Source of the DNA: Unio delphinus
Lineage: Eukaryota; Mollusca; Bivalvia; Unionida; Unionidae
Direction: 5' to 3'
DNA length: 64,000 bases
Assembly (NCBI GenBank): GCA_029339505.1
Contig: JAQISU010000134.1
Coordinates: forward strand, 1,724,001 to 1,788,000
Of this stretch, positions 1 through 12,095 are shown one piece after another. The position numbers were made by a program, and so were the translations under genes. Position 1 is the first letter of the stretch; each line of letters starts with the position of its first letter. The notes under the pieces were generated by a model that was not told the DNA's origin, did not search any database, and saw nothing but the letters and a program-made list of their open reading frames with translations.

Positions 1-619
1 CTCGGCTTCTGATGGGTTAGGAAGTCCAGGAACCGAGGGTGATCTAAGTTGAATTTTACCACTCTTAAGCCACTGTGTTAACACCATGATAGTCATAAAG
101 TACTGATATTGCAACTTTATGGACAGTGGTTTAAGTAAGAGATCATTCAAATGTACTTTAATAACTGATTGGTCTGGTTTTGTTGGCGGTGTCGGCTTCC
201 TTTGATCTTGAACACTCAAACAAAAACATGGCGAAACTGATTAATCCTGACGGGTGTTTGATATGTGCTCACATAGGTGGAAGTATTGTTTTAGCGTTGT
301 AGGCTGAGTCTGCTTTGACAGATGTTAATCACTTGGTCAAAAACACGTTGTAAGTATTGAACTTGCCGGGTCTTATATATGTACTCATACAGGTGGTAGT
401 ATTGTTTTAAACATTAATGTGACCGCCGTTTGCGTCGGCATAGTTTTATTCTTTTGTATTCTTTATTTGGGGTACTTGTAGAGGTTAAACCATGAAATTA
501 ACTACCTTATAATATGCAAAATTTGACAGGCAAAACCACGAATTTACGTCCCCACGAAAATGCCTTTTTTTACAAAACCACGAAAATTGAGCCCAACGAA
601 AATAAATGATACTACAGTA
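1..619. other. No gene recognised
   Basis: I find no coding homology, RNA gene or obvious tandem array here. A similar 60-70 bp phrase with ATGTGCTCACATAGGTGG-like wording occurs around 260-285 and 375-400, suggesting a degenerate duplication. The LINE reading frame becomes recognisable only from about 620. Confidence 0.5.
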
Positions 620-1735
620 CTATGTGACAAATACCTCCAGCACCAACAAGACCTGTATCATGTCTTTATAGATTTTAAGAAGGCGTTTGACAGGATATGG
701 CATGCAGCCCTTTGGTCCACCATGAGGCTGTAAAACATCAATGCCAACCTGATCATAGTCATAGAAAGCTTTTACAGCAAGGCCACCAGCGCAGTCTGCT
801 TCAACGGTCAAATAGGAGATTGATTTAGGACAACTGTGGGAGTCAGACAGGGCTGCTTGCTTTCAGTTACTCTCTTCAACATCGTCCTTGAAATAATCAT
901 GACAGATGCACTGGAAGACCATAAATGAACTGTCAGTATTGGAGGCAGAATAATAACGAATCTGCGCTTTGCTGATGACATCGATGGCCTTGCAGGAAAT
1001 GAGGAGGAGCTAGCTCAGTTGGTGGAAAAACTGGACAGGACAGCTACTGCTTTTGGTATGGAAATCAATGCAGAGAAGACCAAACTGATGACCAACAACA
1101 CCAGTGGAATCAGCACTGACATCATGATTAGTGGCCAAAAACTGGAAACAGTTAATAAATTCAAGTACTTAGGAGCCATCGTAGCAGACGAGGGATAAAA
1201 ACCAGAAATATTGTCCAGGATTGCGCTGACAATAACAGCAGTGGCAAGGCTGAAGACAGTTTGGAAAGACAGAAACACCTCAGTCAGCTCAAAAATCAGA
1301 CTGACGCGCTCCATGGTTGTATATGTGTTCCTATATGCCTGTGAGTCATGGACCCTCACAGCGGATCTCGAAAGGAGGATACAAGCTGTTGAAATGAGAT
1401 GCTTTCGAAGGTTGCTTTGCATTTCATATAGAGGAAGTGGGAAACAGAATTAGGCAAGCCATTGGGCCCTATGAAGAACTATTGACCATTGTGAAGAAAC
1501 GCAAAATGAAGTGGTATGGACATGTCACACGATCAACAGGGCTTGCTAAGACAATCATGCAAGGAACTTGCAGGGAGGGCGAAGGAGAGGAAGACAGAGG
1601 AAAATATGGGAGGATAACATCTCAGAGTGGACAGGACTGAAGCTGAGTGACACAGTAAGATTATCAGAAAACAGATTGGAATGGAGGAAGCTGGTTGTCA
1701 GGTCATCGTGGTGCCCCAACGGTCGGCAAGACTAA
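620..1735 (+). pseudogene. LINE reverse transcriptase, decayed 3' half
   Basis: Translation in broken frames gives typical non-LTR reverse-transcriptase phrases in order: FIDFKKAFDRIWH (palm), VGVRQGCLLS, then LRFADDI (the catalytic FADD box) near 965-985. The thumb and C-terminal region follow, with FLYACESWTL and a final KMKWYGHVTRS motif common in animal endonuclease/RT LINEs. At least three in-frame stops and one frameshift (around 1430-1440) interrupt it, and the 5' endonuclease part is missing. The element ends at a GGTCGGCAAGACTAAGG phrase directly followed by a GATA array, as expected of RTE-like LINEs with microsatellite tails. The clade assignment is my inference; the RT identity is secure. 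Confidence 0.8.
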
Positions 1736-1737
1736 GG

Positions 1738-1792
<55 letters not shown>

Positions 1793-1861
1793 GGATGGAT
1801 TGGAATGGAGGAAGCTGGTTATCAGGTCATCGTGGTGCCCCAACGGTCGGCAAGACTAAGG

Positions 1862-1904
<43 letters not shown>

Positions 1905-1940
1905 GGATGGATGGATGGATGGATGGATGGATGGATGGAT
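1738..1940. repeat. (GATA)n/(GATG)n arrays with a duplicated LINE 3' end
   Basis: GATA repeats at 1738-1800 and 1862-1940 grade into GATG. Between them (about 1797-1861) lies a second, almost identical copy of the last ~65 bp of the upstream LINE (GGAATGGAGGAAGCTGGTT... to ...AAGACTAAGG). The LINE tail and its microsatellite have therefore been duplicated as a unit. Confidence 0.9.
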
Positions 1941-2579
1941 TATTTTGGGGTTAACCACCATTTCTCGGCGCAAGATAGGATACACATGGTGCCGAACGAA
2001 CCTAAGGACAACACCGGTAAGAACCACTGACCGACTACTCGGCCAACCATGACCACTTAAAGGTGAGCTAAAGCATTTTTAAAAATAACTTTTGTTTTTC
2101 GGAACGGATGAGTCAGTTTTGATCCAGCTAATTAGAAGTGTTTCTTAGAATACATTCCACAAAATTACATACTGAGGTGGGGGTCCACTAGTAATGGTTT
2201 GGCTTCCTTAGCAACCAGGTGGAAAGCCTGGTTGTGCGACTTTTCTAATATGGCTTAGTCAGTTTCAGTCACTTTCGGTAGCAATCTTTGTTGTGACATC
2301 CTCTCTAAATATTGTATTGGGTGGCTCCCATAGCAACAATGTGGCTTCCATAAGTCACCAGATTGAAGACTTATTTTATCTTCTCCATAACCCTCTGACC
2401 TAGTTTATATCAAACTTAATAGGATTACGTCTTAATATAGGCTGTAACAGTAATTTGCCCTTGGTGGTCGCTAGATTAGATCAAGAAAATAGAATTGTTA
2501 AAGACACTTGAAGGTAACACTTCTATTCGAAGTTAATTAGCAAAAATGTTGTTTTTAAATACAATTAGCAGTTCAATTT
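1941..2579. other. No gene recognised
   Basis: AT-rich unique-looking sequence. The short pieces TTAGTCAG/GTGGCTTCC(A/C)TA recur loosely between 2200 and 2370, but I see no coding or RNA signal. Confidence 0.45.
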
Positions 2580-3700
2580 ATTCAGAGATAACAATGTTTA
2601 TAAAATTGAGGGAGCGTTTTGAACTAGATTGTCCAGAATGACTGCATGGCTTGATGTCCATCTTGCACACGTCCATAAAACGGAGTTGTGGGGGTGGGCG
2701 GTGGACATTTCTCGTGCCAGTAGCCAGTTGTCTATGTAGGATGTCATTTGGTAACCTCCAATTCCCCATGCGTCGGACGTGTTGCAGCCATCGAATGCGG
2801 TATTTGCTCAGGAAGGAGTACATGATGGGTGTATTTTCACGCTGCTGGATCTGGCTGTGTGGGATTCGGCCTTGCCAGTTGATTTTTAGGATGCGTTTTA
2901 GTTACCGTATATGGAAGGTGTTGAGTCGGCACTCTTTCCTCATGTAGATACTCCAGGTCTCACTCCCATATAGAAGGGTGCTGAGAACGCAGGCCTGATC
3001 AACTTGTACCTTGGTGTGCTCTGTCAACGCGTTTTTTCTTGTGTAGTTGTGCCATGATGGTGTTTGCCTTTCCAAGCCTTCTGTACAGCTCCTTATCAAC
3101 GAGAGTTTTGCTGATGGTTGACCTCAGGTAGGTAACGCTGTTGACTGCTTCCAGGATGACATCGTTGATTTTAAAGGAAGGGACAATGGTGGTATCTGCA
3201 CGCTGTCATTTGTCTTTTTCAGGCTGATGGTGAACCCAAACTGCATGCATGGGGGCGTAGACACTGATGATGTTGACAGTACCTAGAGCAATGGATGCGT
3301 AGAGACAAATGACGCTCAGTGCCCCCCGTGAGAGCTTCAACCGAGGCATGGAGAGTGTTTTTGATGGTGACGCCCATTCCGTGCTAGCGGCATTCAGCAG
3401 GTTCGCAACCCTTCCAGAAGAAGGTGTTATTTTCCTCTCTGAGGTAGCCACTAGAGGAGAGCCTGGTGTCCTTGAGGGCAGCTATACTGATATTTAGTCT
3501 GGTGAGTTCTCTATCTATGATGGCCATCTTCCTGGTGTTGTCTACTACCCTTAGGTCATCGGAGATGCCTGTGCACTGGGTGCGTACATTCCAGCATGCG
3601 AATAGAAGAGCTGGAGTTTTCTTTATTGGTTTCTTGTTTCTTTTGTCCAGTGTGGAATTTCCGCCTGCTTGTCATGCTGAGGAACTCGCTGAGCTCCATA
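2580..3700 (-). pseudogene. LINE fragment: endonuclease plus RT C-terminus, core deleted
   Basis: On the minus strand the right part (about 3640 to 3206) translates to an AP-endonuclease-type segment (IAALKDTRLSSSGYLREEN, FFWKGCEPAECR, ISVYAP). The left part (3099 to 2580) gives the C-terminal RT region (VDQACVLSTLLYGSETWS, then the RIRWLQHVRRM motif). The catalytic palm with its FADD box, normally between these parts, is missing, so an internal deletion near 3100-3200 has joined endonuclease to C-terminus. Several stops confirm a dead copy. It is a different family from the plus-strand copies at 620 and 5975, judging by its C-terminal wording. The 5' leader probably extends right towards 4560. 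Confidence 0.75.
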
Positions 3701-4560
3701 CAACTACTGGAGCAGGCAGAAGATTGTGGGTCATCGCCCTATTGACCGGGGGCTGCCCGGCTTGAGGTGGGTGGTAGTCGGCCATTGGGACACGATAATC
3801 CCTCACACCGTTAAAGCTGACCGGTAGCTCCCCTACCCTACACCAATCGGGTGGGACTTATAACCAGTAAACTCTCAGCTTCCATGTTGTCTCCCCACTC
3901 AGTAGCGAGACTGCAGTGACCTCTCCAGGGCGCAGGCCTGGGCGTGGAGTATGGAGAACATTGGCTGATCAGACATCATGACCCCCTCCCCCACTCGTCC
4001 TTGCTGGTGGGGTCCAAAGGAATGCTGAGCATGATATTTAGTACCAGTTTGGATGCAGGAGCTGCCAGAAGAAAGTAGTATTTTTACACCCAGCCGCCTT
4101 GGGGGCTCCACTCCGGATTTTCTGTATGGGCTTACTCCAATAGCCTTGCCTTTTCCCGAAGATATTCACAAAGCAGTGGAGCCATCATACAATGGATGCG
4201 ACTTGGTGGGTTTTGGATCAGGGTTTCCTTCTCCTAGACGAACTGCCTTGACAAGACTAACGAGATTCATCTGTCTGGGTTTTGAGTCAGAGTTTCCTTT
4301 CTCTTAGACTGGCTGCCTGCCAAGGCTAACGAGCCTAGTCTGCCCACCCAGTTATACGGTCGCGCCACAGCAGGCTCTGTAAAAACAGGGGGCCCCGCGT
4401 GACGGTCCTGCTGTGAACACAAAAGTGTAGGCAAGGTCATATGCAAGTAAACTCATGCCCCGCTTAGCGAAACAGTAGTCCTTCACTTTCCTCTGGCAAG
4501 TGGGACATCAGGTCCAGGCCTAGCTCCAAAAACAACATAGCAGATGCTGGGACCTAAATA
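3701..4560 (-). mobile_element. Probable 5' leader of the minus-strand LINE
   Basis: GC-richer than its surroundings. It contains two tandem-like versions of a segment with GAACTGCCTTGACAAGACTAACGAG / GGCTGCCTGCCAAGGCTAACGAG at about 4240-4335. It abuts the endonuclease fragment on the side where the LINE 5' end should lie. No open coding frame is convincing. Assignment is by position and composition only. Confidence 0.4.
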
Positions 4561-4701
4561 GCTGGAAATCATTCCTGACATGGGTGCAATTCTAGTCGCT
4601 GTATCTTATTAGCACAACAAGAAAAAGCCCACTGTCACTACTTTTCAATCTCCCCTCCCATCAAATTCAAAATGAAAGGGACTTTGTATCAAATGCACAA
4701 G

Positions 4702-4821
<120 letters not shown>

Positions 4822-4924
4822 CCCCAAACAACTGTCTTGTGGAACATACGTAAAAGAAAGTTACTTTTGGATCTTTCGTAACAAGGAATATACTACATGA
4901 GAGGCAGTTTCATGCATTCGTTTG

Positions 4925-5080
4925 CTCTATGTCATATCGTAAGTTGATAGGCTCGATCCAAGCCTCAGCCATGATGAATGCTACGAGTCGATAAATTCGA
5001 AGGCATACAAATGAAATGTAGTTTTTTTGTATGATATTTATGTATGATTCGTCTTACATTCAGATTGATAAGTTGCAAAC
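4925..5080. repeat. Dispersed repeat, copy 1 (partner near 9015-9110)
   Basis: The segment with AGTTGATAGGCT, GCCTCAGCCATGATGAA and CGATAAATTCGAAGGCAT matches, in the same orientation, the segment at 9015-9095 (AGTTGATTGGCTTATTACGA, GCCTCAGCCATGACGAA, CAATAAATTTGAAGGTAT). The copies flank about 4 kb that holds an SGNH-like pseudogene and a LINE. They could be the ends of one older element, or two dispersed copies. Confidence 0.6.
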
Positions 5081-5559
5081 CTTTCTTTTCAGACCAAATA
5101 TGTACAGTTTACTTTTTTCCCATTCGTTGTAGGAATAAAGACAGATTAGTTATTCTAGAGTCTGAGGAAGGGACCTTATAACCTTGGCATGTACAATTAG
5201 AATTAGTACTTCGGATAGAGAGACAGTCGAAGCAAATATTTCCAAACACATGATACTTATTAATGACTGGTGTATATGTATTATAATCATTGTACCTAGA
5301 TGTACATACCTAATGGTTATATTTAAAATGAGGTACGCCACGTCTGTCATGTGTGTATTGTTGTGTGATCGAAGTGTCTCTTTTCAAAAGCTTTCCATCA
5401 CGATTGAGTCTGCCCCGATAACCATGCCATGTACTCTGTGTATTATGTTGATATTTATGTTCCCACTCGTTACGGGCATCCATTGCAAGTCTGAGGCTTT
5501 TCTGTTGTCTATATTGGTATTGCGCAGTTGGGTGGTACTTATTCCCACTGGTAGGTGTT

Positions 5560-5970
5560 GTTTTGAGTACTGGAGTAACAAGATGCATATTTTTCAATAA
5601 GTTTGCTGTGTCCGTGTCTTTCAGGTGGATCAGGTCAAAGTGAAAGAAAGTAGATTGTAGCTGACCCGACGCTAGCGAACAACTGCCTTGGTTCGATAAC
5701 TTATGGTAGGTTGAATATTAAACTGCCAATATTTAACAGCATGTCATTCTATTACGTTATATCTACATCACGTCTTGGAATAAATCTAAATATAACTTCT
5801 TTGTCAACCTGGACCAGTAACTGGTTAATGAGGGACATGTATTTGACTTTAAACTGGTTTAATTCCAGATCTCTATCGGCGTCATGCTCACCTACATGTA
5901 CAATAATTGTATGGTAATTGTTAAATCTCAAAAGCACCAGGCACACAACAGGGGCAGTGGAGTACCGAGA
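5560..5970 (-). pseudogene. SGNH/GDSL-hydrolase-like fragment
   Basis: Read on the minus strand, the segment gives HTIIVHVGEHDADRDLELN, then RFIPRRDVD, and after broken sequence FHFDLIHLKDTDTANLL. These resemble block III (HVGxxD), the internal PRRDxD phrase and the catalytic D-x-x-H block of SGNH-type hydrolase domains found in mobile-element contexts in invertebrates. The N-terminal GDS block is absent and stops separate the pieces. The adjacent LINE at 5975 may have cut its 5' part. Family assignment rests on motif resemblance only. Confidence 0.5.
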
Positions 5971-5974
5971 AATA

Positions 5975-7790
5975 AACAAGAATATCAGAAAAAAAACTTG
6001 AAAAAAGCAAAAGAAAATTGGATTGTACAAAAGTGCACAGAAATAGAGAGCAGTCTGATAAAAAAAATAACAGCAAAAAGGCATTTCAAATTGTGAAAGA
6101 CCTTACCAGAGAGAAGCAACCAAGAATCAGTACCATTCAAGACGAAAATGGAAAATGCCTTACTGAAGCAAGTGACATTGCAGAAAGATGGACTGACTAT
6201 TGTAAAGAACTCTACAACCATCCATCCACAAGAGACCCAGAGATGCTTTAAGCTGCAAACTCTACAAAAGATGATGATTTGCCCATTCTCAAAGAAGAGG
6301 TGGAGTTAGAGCACTGAAGAATGGGAAGGCAGCTGGAGTAGACAACATCTCATCTGAACTTATCAAGAATAGTGAGGAGTCAGTGATAGAGCTACTAAAA
6401 AACTCTACAAGAGGATCTGGCAGACAGGCGAATGGCCAACACAATGGGACCAGTCATTGATTATAACATTTTCCAAAAATTCTCCAGCTGTGCCACAATT
6501 ACATAACTATCAATTTGATCAGCCATGCTAGTAAGGTGATGCTGAAGATCATCTTGAACAGACTGAACCCACAAGCAGAAGAAATAATCGCTGAAGAACA
6601 GGAAGCGTTCAGGAGTTGAAGAAGTAAAACAGCACAAATATTCAATCTTAGGGTTCTGTGTGAAAAGTACTCGCAACATCAACTAGACATCTATCATGTG
6701 TTCATAAATTTCAAAAAGGCTTTTAACAGAGTGCGGCATGGGGCATTGTGGGCCACAATGAAGAAGTACAGCATGGGTCAAACGTTGACCAATTCCATCA
6801 AGTAGCTGTACACCAAGGCTACCAGTGCAGTAATTGCTCAAGGTTCTGTGGGGGACTGGTTCAAGACAATAGTTGGAGTACGGCAAGGCTGTCTCCTGTC
6901 AACCACACTTTTCTACATCCACTTAGAGCGCATCATGAGCGAAGCCCTGGAAAACCACTGTGGGACAGTCAGCATTGGTGGGCGTAACATTACAAACCTA
7001 CACTTTGCAGACGACTGGCAGGAAGTGAAGATGACCTTGCCACCTTAGTGAAGAACCTGTATGAAACATCTTCCAGATTTGACATGGAGAAAAGTGCATA
7101 GAAGACAAAGCTGATGGCAAATAGGGGCAAACAAATCTCAACCAAAACTAAAGTCAGACAGGAACTGGAAACAGTGGGTCAATTCATATATCTTGGTTCC
7201 ATAATCACAGATGGTTTGTCACGAGCAGCACAAACAACGGCAGCTATGTCAAAGCTAAGATCCAACTAGAGAGACAAGAATATCTTTCTGAAAATGAAAC
7301 TCAGACTATTTAGAGCACCAGTTATCTCAATCTTTCTGTATTCATGCGAGGCCTGGACCCTGACAGCACAATTACAACGAATAAAATCCGGGCGCTTGAA
7401 ATGAGATGTTACAGAACCTTTCTTGGTATCTTTTACATGGACCACATTACAAATGAAGAAATGCGTAATACCATCAAGCACCGTGTAAGCCATTATGAAG
7501 ACCTCCTCACCACTGTCAAAAAAGAAAGGTGAAATGGTATGGCCATGTCACTAGAGCCAACATTCTATCCACAATAGTACTGCAGGGTAGTGTCCAAGGT
7601 GGCAGAAGGAGAGGTAGACAGAGTAAAAAGTGGATTGACAACATCACAGAATAGACCAGGAAATGTTTTGCGGAGACACAGACATTGGCACATGATCAAG
7701 ACAAGTGGAGGGAACTGGTCAGATGTTCAGCAGCACAGTGTCTCAACGACCACACTAGGTCAAGAGACTGATGATGAATTATTTAGGTCG
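5975..7790 (+). pseudogene. LINE reverse transcriptase, longer decayed copy
   Basis: Same family as the copy at 620-1735, extending further 5'. Recognisable pieces in order are KKAFQIVKDLTREKQPRIST, DIAERWTDYCKELYNHP (linker before RT), a palm segment HVFINFKKAFNRVRH, VGVRQGCLLSTTLFYIHLE, NLHFADDW (catalytic box), LYSCEAWTL-like thumb pieces and KWYGHVTRAN near 7530-7560. Multiple stops and frameshifts make it non-functional. No microsatellite tail is visible; the copy fades out around 7790 in a TGATGATGAATT stretch. It lies next to the SGNH-like fragment and may have inserted into the element carrying it. Confidence 0.8.
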
Positions 7791-7799
7791 AGTTTGTAA

Positions 7800-9814
7800 A
7801 GTTCTCTTTTGGGAATGTGAATGGTAGCACCATGGTATGACGTCACATGTATCTCGCGTGAAAGTCTTCAGGTGTTTAATTTGATCTGTTCAGAAATTTT
7901 CATATCTTTAATTAGCTCGTGTTGTGTTGTCAGTTATTGGCTGACTCCTGTGTATCTGATTAGTGGCTGTTTCATTATCTGACTTTTGTCATTTTGTATT
8001 AGACTTTACCAATTCGATTACATTTTATGTTTTATTCAATAATTTAGCTGTTTTCTTATTTGTTTAAAGTTTGGCATCTAGCGTTTGGTGTTTTATTTCT
8101 TAAGTTGTTTTCAGGTTGATTTTTCGAACACAGCCATGCGTTTTATGATGCTGGATATTTGGTCGTTTATGTTTGCAAATTTTGATTCTATATAATATTT
8201 GACAGAATATTTGGTTTAAAATGACCGTTGTACAAGCATGCATTTCATTTATCAAAACATAAATCGTTCTAAGGTCTTTATGTATTTTTCTACAGAGTCA
8301 GAATCTTACTGGGTCTGTTCTGCTAATACCAGCAAAAGTATCATAGTGCCAACACATGCAAATGTTACACCTTGTCATATTTTTAAAATTGTTTGTTCTT
8401 TCCTATCGATTTACAGTCAGATTTACACATATACTCATTATTAGCCTCAACGTCTGTGATTTTCATCCGGGTTCGTCGAGATAATTACTTGAGGTTTTAT
8501 ATCTCTTTTACATGTGTTATATTGTCGTCTCCAGAACTTGGTTCGTTCTATTTTTCATCGAAAGTATCGTAATATGCATCAATGCATTTTTCATCTGGTT
8601 CGTCGTCTTCCTGTTTTGAATTAAGGTCCTCACTTTTTTAATGTGCAAGATGGATTTTTGGCAGGGATGGGATTTTTTGCTTTCTGGAGAATTGATTTTG
8701 TTGATTGTCGCCTCCGTTTTCGAGCTTTTAAACGCTGTACCTCATTGTTGAGTATGTTACTGATGAAATGTACTGCCCTGTCAAGAGACGTCTTGTTATG
8801 ATTAGGTAAATCAATACGCATGTCGGCACAAATCATGTCTCTGTATTGAATTTTACTGAAGCAATATAATTTGTCTAGAGCGAAATCACTGATTAAGGAT
8901 GTATATTTTCCTCGTAATTCCGCGTTAACTTTTGCAAGATCTGGATGCATTTTAACTGGTGCAGAATGAAGGTCGCATATTCTCTATTTAGGGTTTGTAG
9001 TTAAGTTGCGCTCTAATGCACGAAGTTGATTGGCTTATTACGAGCCTCAGCCATGACGAAATGAGTCAATAAATTTGAAGGTATGCAATGAAAAGAACTA
9101 TATTTTGGGGGTAACGTTTTATTTGTACCCATATATTTTGAGTATAACTAACTTGAATACTGTACGTCAACAAAACAAGACATATGTGCCGAGTCTAAAA
9201 TGGTAAGTCATCAGTTTGAGTGCCCTTTAGTGCCCGTACGATCAGTGCAGACTCGTTCAGCCCTTATGTTTTCCCGATATATTTCTTGAGATCTTCCAGT
9301 CTCAAAATCAATACAAATCACGTTACAGGAACCTAAGTCGCTTGATAAATTACTATAACGACTCGTGTGAGCGGAAAAGAACCAATGAAAAGCAAGACAC
9401 AATCGTGACAGATAAAGATGTGCTGGTCTTGGTTTGCACTCGATTACCCTCTGAACTATTCACCTCGCTATACATGTATTTGTTAAATCTTTCAAATATC
9501 CGTAGTTAACATGGACGTATTAACGCACAGGAAATTGAAAGGATTATATGTGAGATTTGGCAAGTGGCGTTTAGAAGAAAATTATGTTATCTTGTTTAAT
9601 ATAGAATATAACTTAACTTACACACGTGCAATCATATAAACGAGTGGGTGTGTTTTGTGTACAGACTGTGATTCGTCCCGTTTTATGGGGTAGCGAAACT
9701 GTATACATGATCTAAACGCAAACAAACTAATCGTCGACACCTAGCTTCCGACAATTTTGTGCAGTTTTCTACTACTGATAATGACAACGTTTTAAATCAG
9801 GTACGTAGTCCAAC

Positions 9815-9817
<3 letters not shown>
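7800..9817. other. No secure gene; one unassigned minus-strand frame
   Basis: A 106-codon minus-strand frame at 8630-8950 (starting MHPDLAKVNAELRGKYTSL) is basic near its end (RLKARKRRRQS). It resembles no family I recognise; its position beside the dispersed repeat at 9015 hints that it belongs to a mobile element. The rest is AT-rich, without coding or RNA signals. Confidence 0.35.
9015..9110. repeat. Dispersed repeat, copy 2 (partner near 4925-5080)
   Basis: Same-orientation match to the 4925 copy over roughly 80-90 bp, including the GCCTCAGCCATGAYGAA core. Confidence 0.6.
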
Positions 9818-9903
<86 letters not shown>

Positions 9904-9959
9904 TTGTTTAATGTACTATTAAATTTATCAGATAATGCAGTTATTTAACGACTTGTTTA

Positions 9960-10058
<99 letters not shown>

Positions 10059-10108
10059 AGTTAGTCTATAATTGAAGCACATTGTGTGTACATTTAGGTC
10101 GTTAAAGT

Positions 10109-10203
<95 letters not shown>

Positions 10204-10226
10204 GAGAGAGAGAGAGAGAGAGAGAC
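9818..10226. repeat. Microsatellite cluster: (TC)n, (ATCT)n, (AT)n, (AG)n
   Basis: (TC)n at 9818-9901, (ATCT)n at 9961-9992 passing into (AT)n up to 10052, and (AG)n at 10112-10226. The two long CT/GA arrays face each other in opposite strand sense about 210 bp apart, so this stretch could fold into a long imperfect hairpin. Confidence 0.95.
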
Positions 10227-10796
10227 TGTCTCGTGATTGAGTGAAGATGGGAAAGTACGTTTATCAACCTGTGGTATGAAGTAATAAATTCTAAACAGAA
10301 TATGCTGTTTCGAAAAGCACATGTCGACGGTACATTTAATTAACCCGCCCACCATTCGAGGCACCACCTATCCGATACAATGCACGTGACAGTATTTTGT
10401 ATCGTGTAATGCGCGCGTCAGTATTTGGTCTCATGTAATACATGTATCAATATTTGGTCTCGTGTAATACCTGCATCAGGTGTTGGTATCATGTGATACT
10501 TGCAGGGATTACCCATCTAGCACACTCAACATGTGCTTTGGGCACCCGCCCAACAGGGGCACAGAAAAAAATCAAAATGAACCCTTTTATATCTTTTAAT
10601 ATCGTTCTGTTTGTTTGTTCGGTTGGTTTCCCATTTTTTTATGAACGGGGAAGGGAGGGGTGGGGTGGGGGTGGCGCCATAACATTTTTCATCAAAGGCC
10701 TTAATCCGGCACTGAATTCTTGTATCAATATTTGATATCATATGCATATATGAATCTGTCTCTGTGTGAGTTGGATATACCTTTAATATCCTTGTT
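10227..10796. other. No gene; short imperfect repeats
   Basis: Between 10395 and 10500 there are about four loose copies of a ~32-bp unit containing TATTTGGTCTCGTGTAATAC. No coding region is supported. Confidence 0.5.
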
Positions 10797-11200
10797 TGTT
10801 GAATTGGGTTTGGTTATATGTCGAACTGGGTTTGGTTATATGTCGAACTGGGTTTGGTTATATGTCGAACTGGGTTTGGTTATATGTCGAACTGGGTTTG
10901 GTTATATGTCGAACTGGGTTTGGTTATATGTCGAACTGGGTTTGGTTATATGTCGAATTGTGTTTGGTTATATGTCGAACTGGGTTTGGTTATATGTCGA
11001 ATTGTGTTTGGTTATATGTCGAATTGTGTTTGGTTATATGTCGAATTGTGTTTGGTTATATGTCGAACTGGGTTTGGTTATATGTCGAATTGTGTTTGGT
11101 TATATGTCGAATTGTGTTTGGTTATATGTCGAATTGGGTTTGGTTATATGTCGAATTGTGTTTGGTTATATGTCGAAATGGGTTTGGTTACATGTGGGAA
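10797..11200. repeat. 22-bp minisatellite, ~18 copies
   Basis: The unit contains GGGTTTGGTTATATGTCGAA. Two variants alternate, CTGGGTTTGG and TTGTGTTTGG, with the first dominating the left half. Because 22 is not a multiple of three and the unit has no stop in any phase, all three plus frames stay open across the array and read a 22-residue repeat. I regard these as array artefacts rather than genes. Confidence 0.95.
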
Positions 11201-11439
11201 AATAAAAGTACAATTTTGGTATCTGGACTAATTATTGATATTGTGTAAAAGCTTACAACATTCTTGAAATGAAATCAACCCCGTATATTTGCCACCCAAC
11301 CCGCCTAACCACTTGTGGACACCATGAATAACAGACCCGATACGCCGTCCTGCATGTTGTAAAAGGGGACAAGTAAAGCAAACTTTAATTTTTTGTGTAT
11401 GTCCCTTGATTAAGTTCCATCTGAGGTTGTTGTTACAGG

Positions 11440-11671
11440 ATTGGATGCCATTTTCAGCACAATGTATGCTATACATGGGGGCCAGTATGCATGGTGGAGG
11501 AAGAACCCGGAAAAATCCCGGAAAGAACCACCTGCCTACAAGAAGATACTGGCAACCTTTCTCATGTACCTACATCGGCTGATCCCGAGACTAGAACCCA
11601 CCCAGACAGAGGTCAGAGGCAGGGATACGTAACAGTGAGCTTAATACCACTAGGTCACTGGGGTCCCTCCA
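11440..11671 (-). mobile_element. SINE family A, minus-strand copy
   Basis: Reverse complement matches the family-A SINEs at 25671 and 50396: the GGTGGAGGAAGAACCCGG body, the AGCCTATA-like end and a tRNA-derived head with a B-box-like GGGTTCTAGTCTC at the right. Diverged by substitutions, so an older copy. Confidence 0.75.
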
Positions 11672-11889
11672 TCTAAAGTTTTTGGGAGCTTACAAGAATG
11701 ACGAGTATATCAAGACATTTCATTGTAATAGTTTTACCATTTTCTCATTATCTTTATTTGTATATCTTTTTTATTGTTGTTGGTGGTGGTGGTGGTTGGG
11801 TGGTGTTGTGTTATATAAACTTATTCAGACTTATATATCAGGATTGTGATCATTTTCCATTCAATTCTATACATGAATACAAATATGCA
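11672..11889. other. No gene recognised
   Basis: Short AT/GT-rich stretch with a TGGTGGTGGTGG run at about 11780-11797. Confidence 0.5.
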
Positions 11890-12095
11890 CACATATAGTT
11901 TACAATGAGTTTGATACACACATATAGTTTACAATGAGTTTCATACACAAATAGTTTACAATGAGTTTCATACACACATATAGTTTACAATGAGTTTCAT
12001 ACACACATATAGTTTACAATGAATTTCATACACACATATAATTTACAATGAGTTTCATACACATATATAGTTTACAATGAGTTTCATACACGCAT
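11890..12095. repeat. 29-bp minisatellite, ~7 copies
   Basis: Unit contains ATAGTTTACAATGAGTTTCA followed by TACACACAT; the copies vary slightly in the CACATATA part. Confidence 0.9.

Noticed and set aside
10720..11248. Three overlapping frames of 137-161 codons
   Set aside because: Artefacts of a 22-bp stop-free minisatellite.
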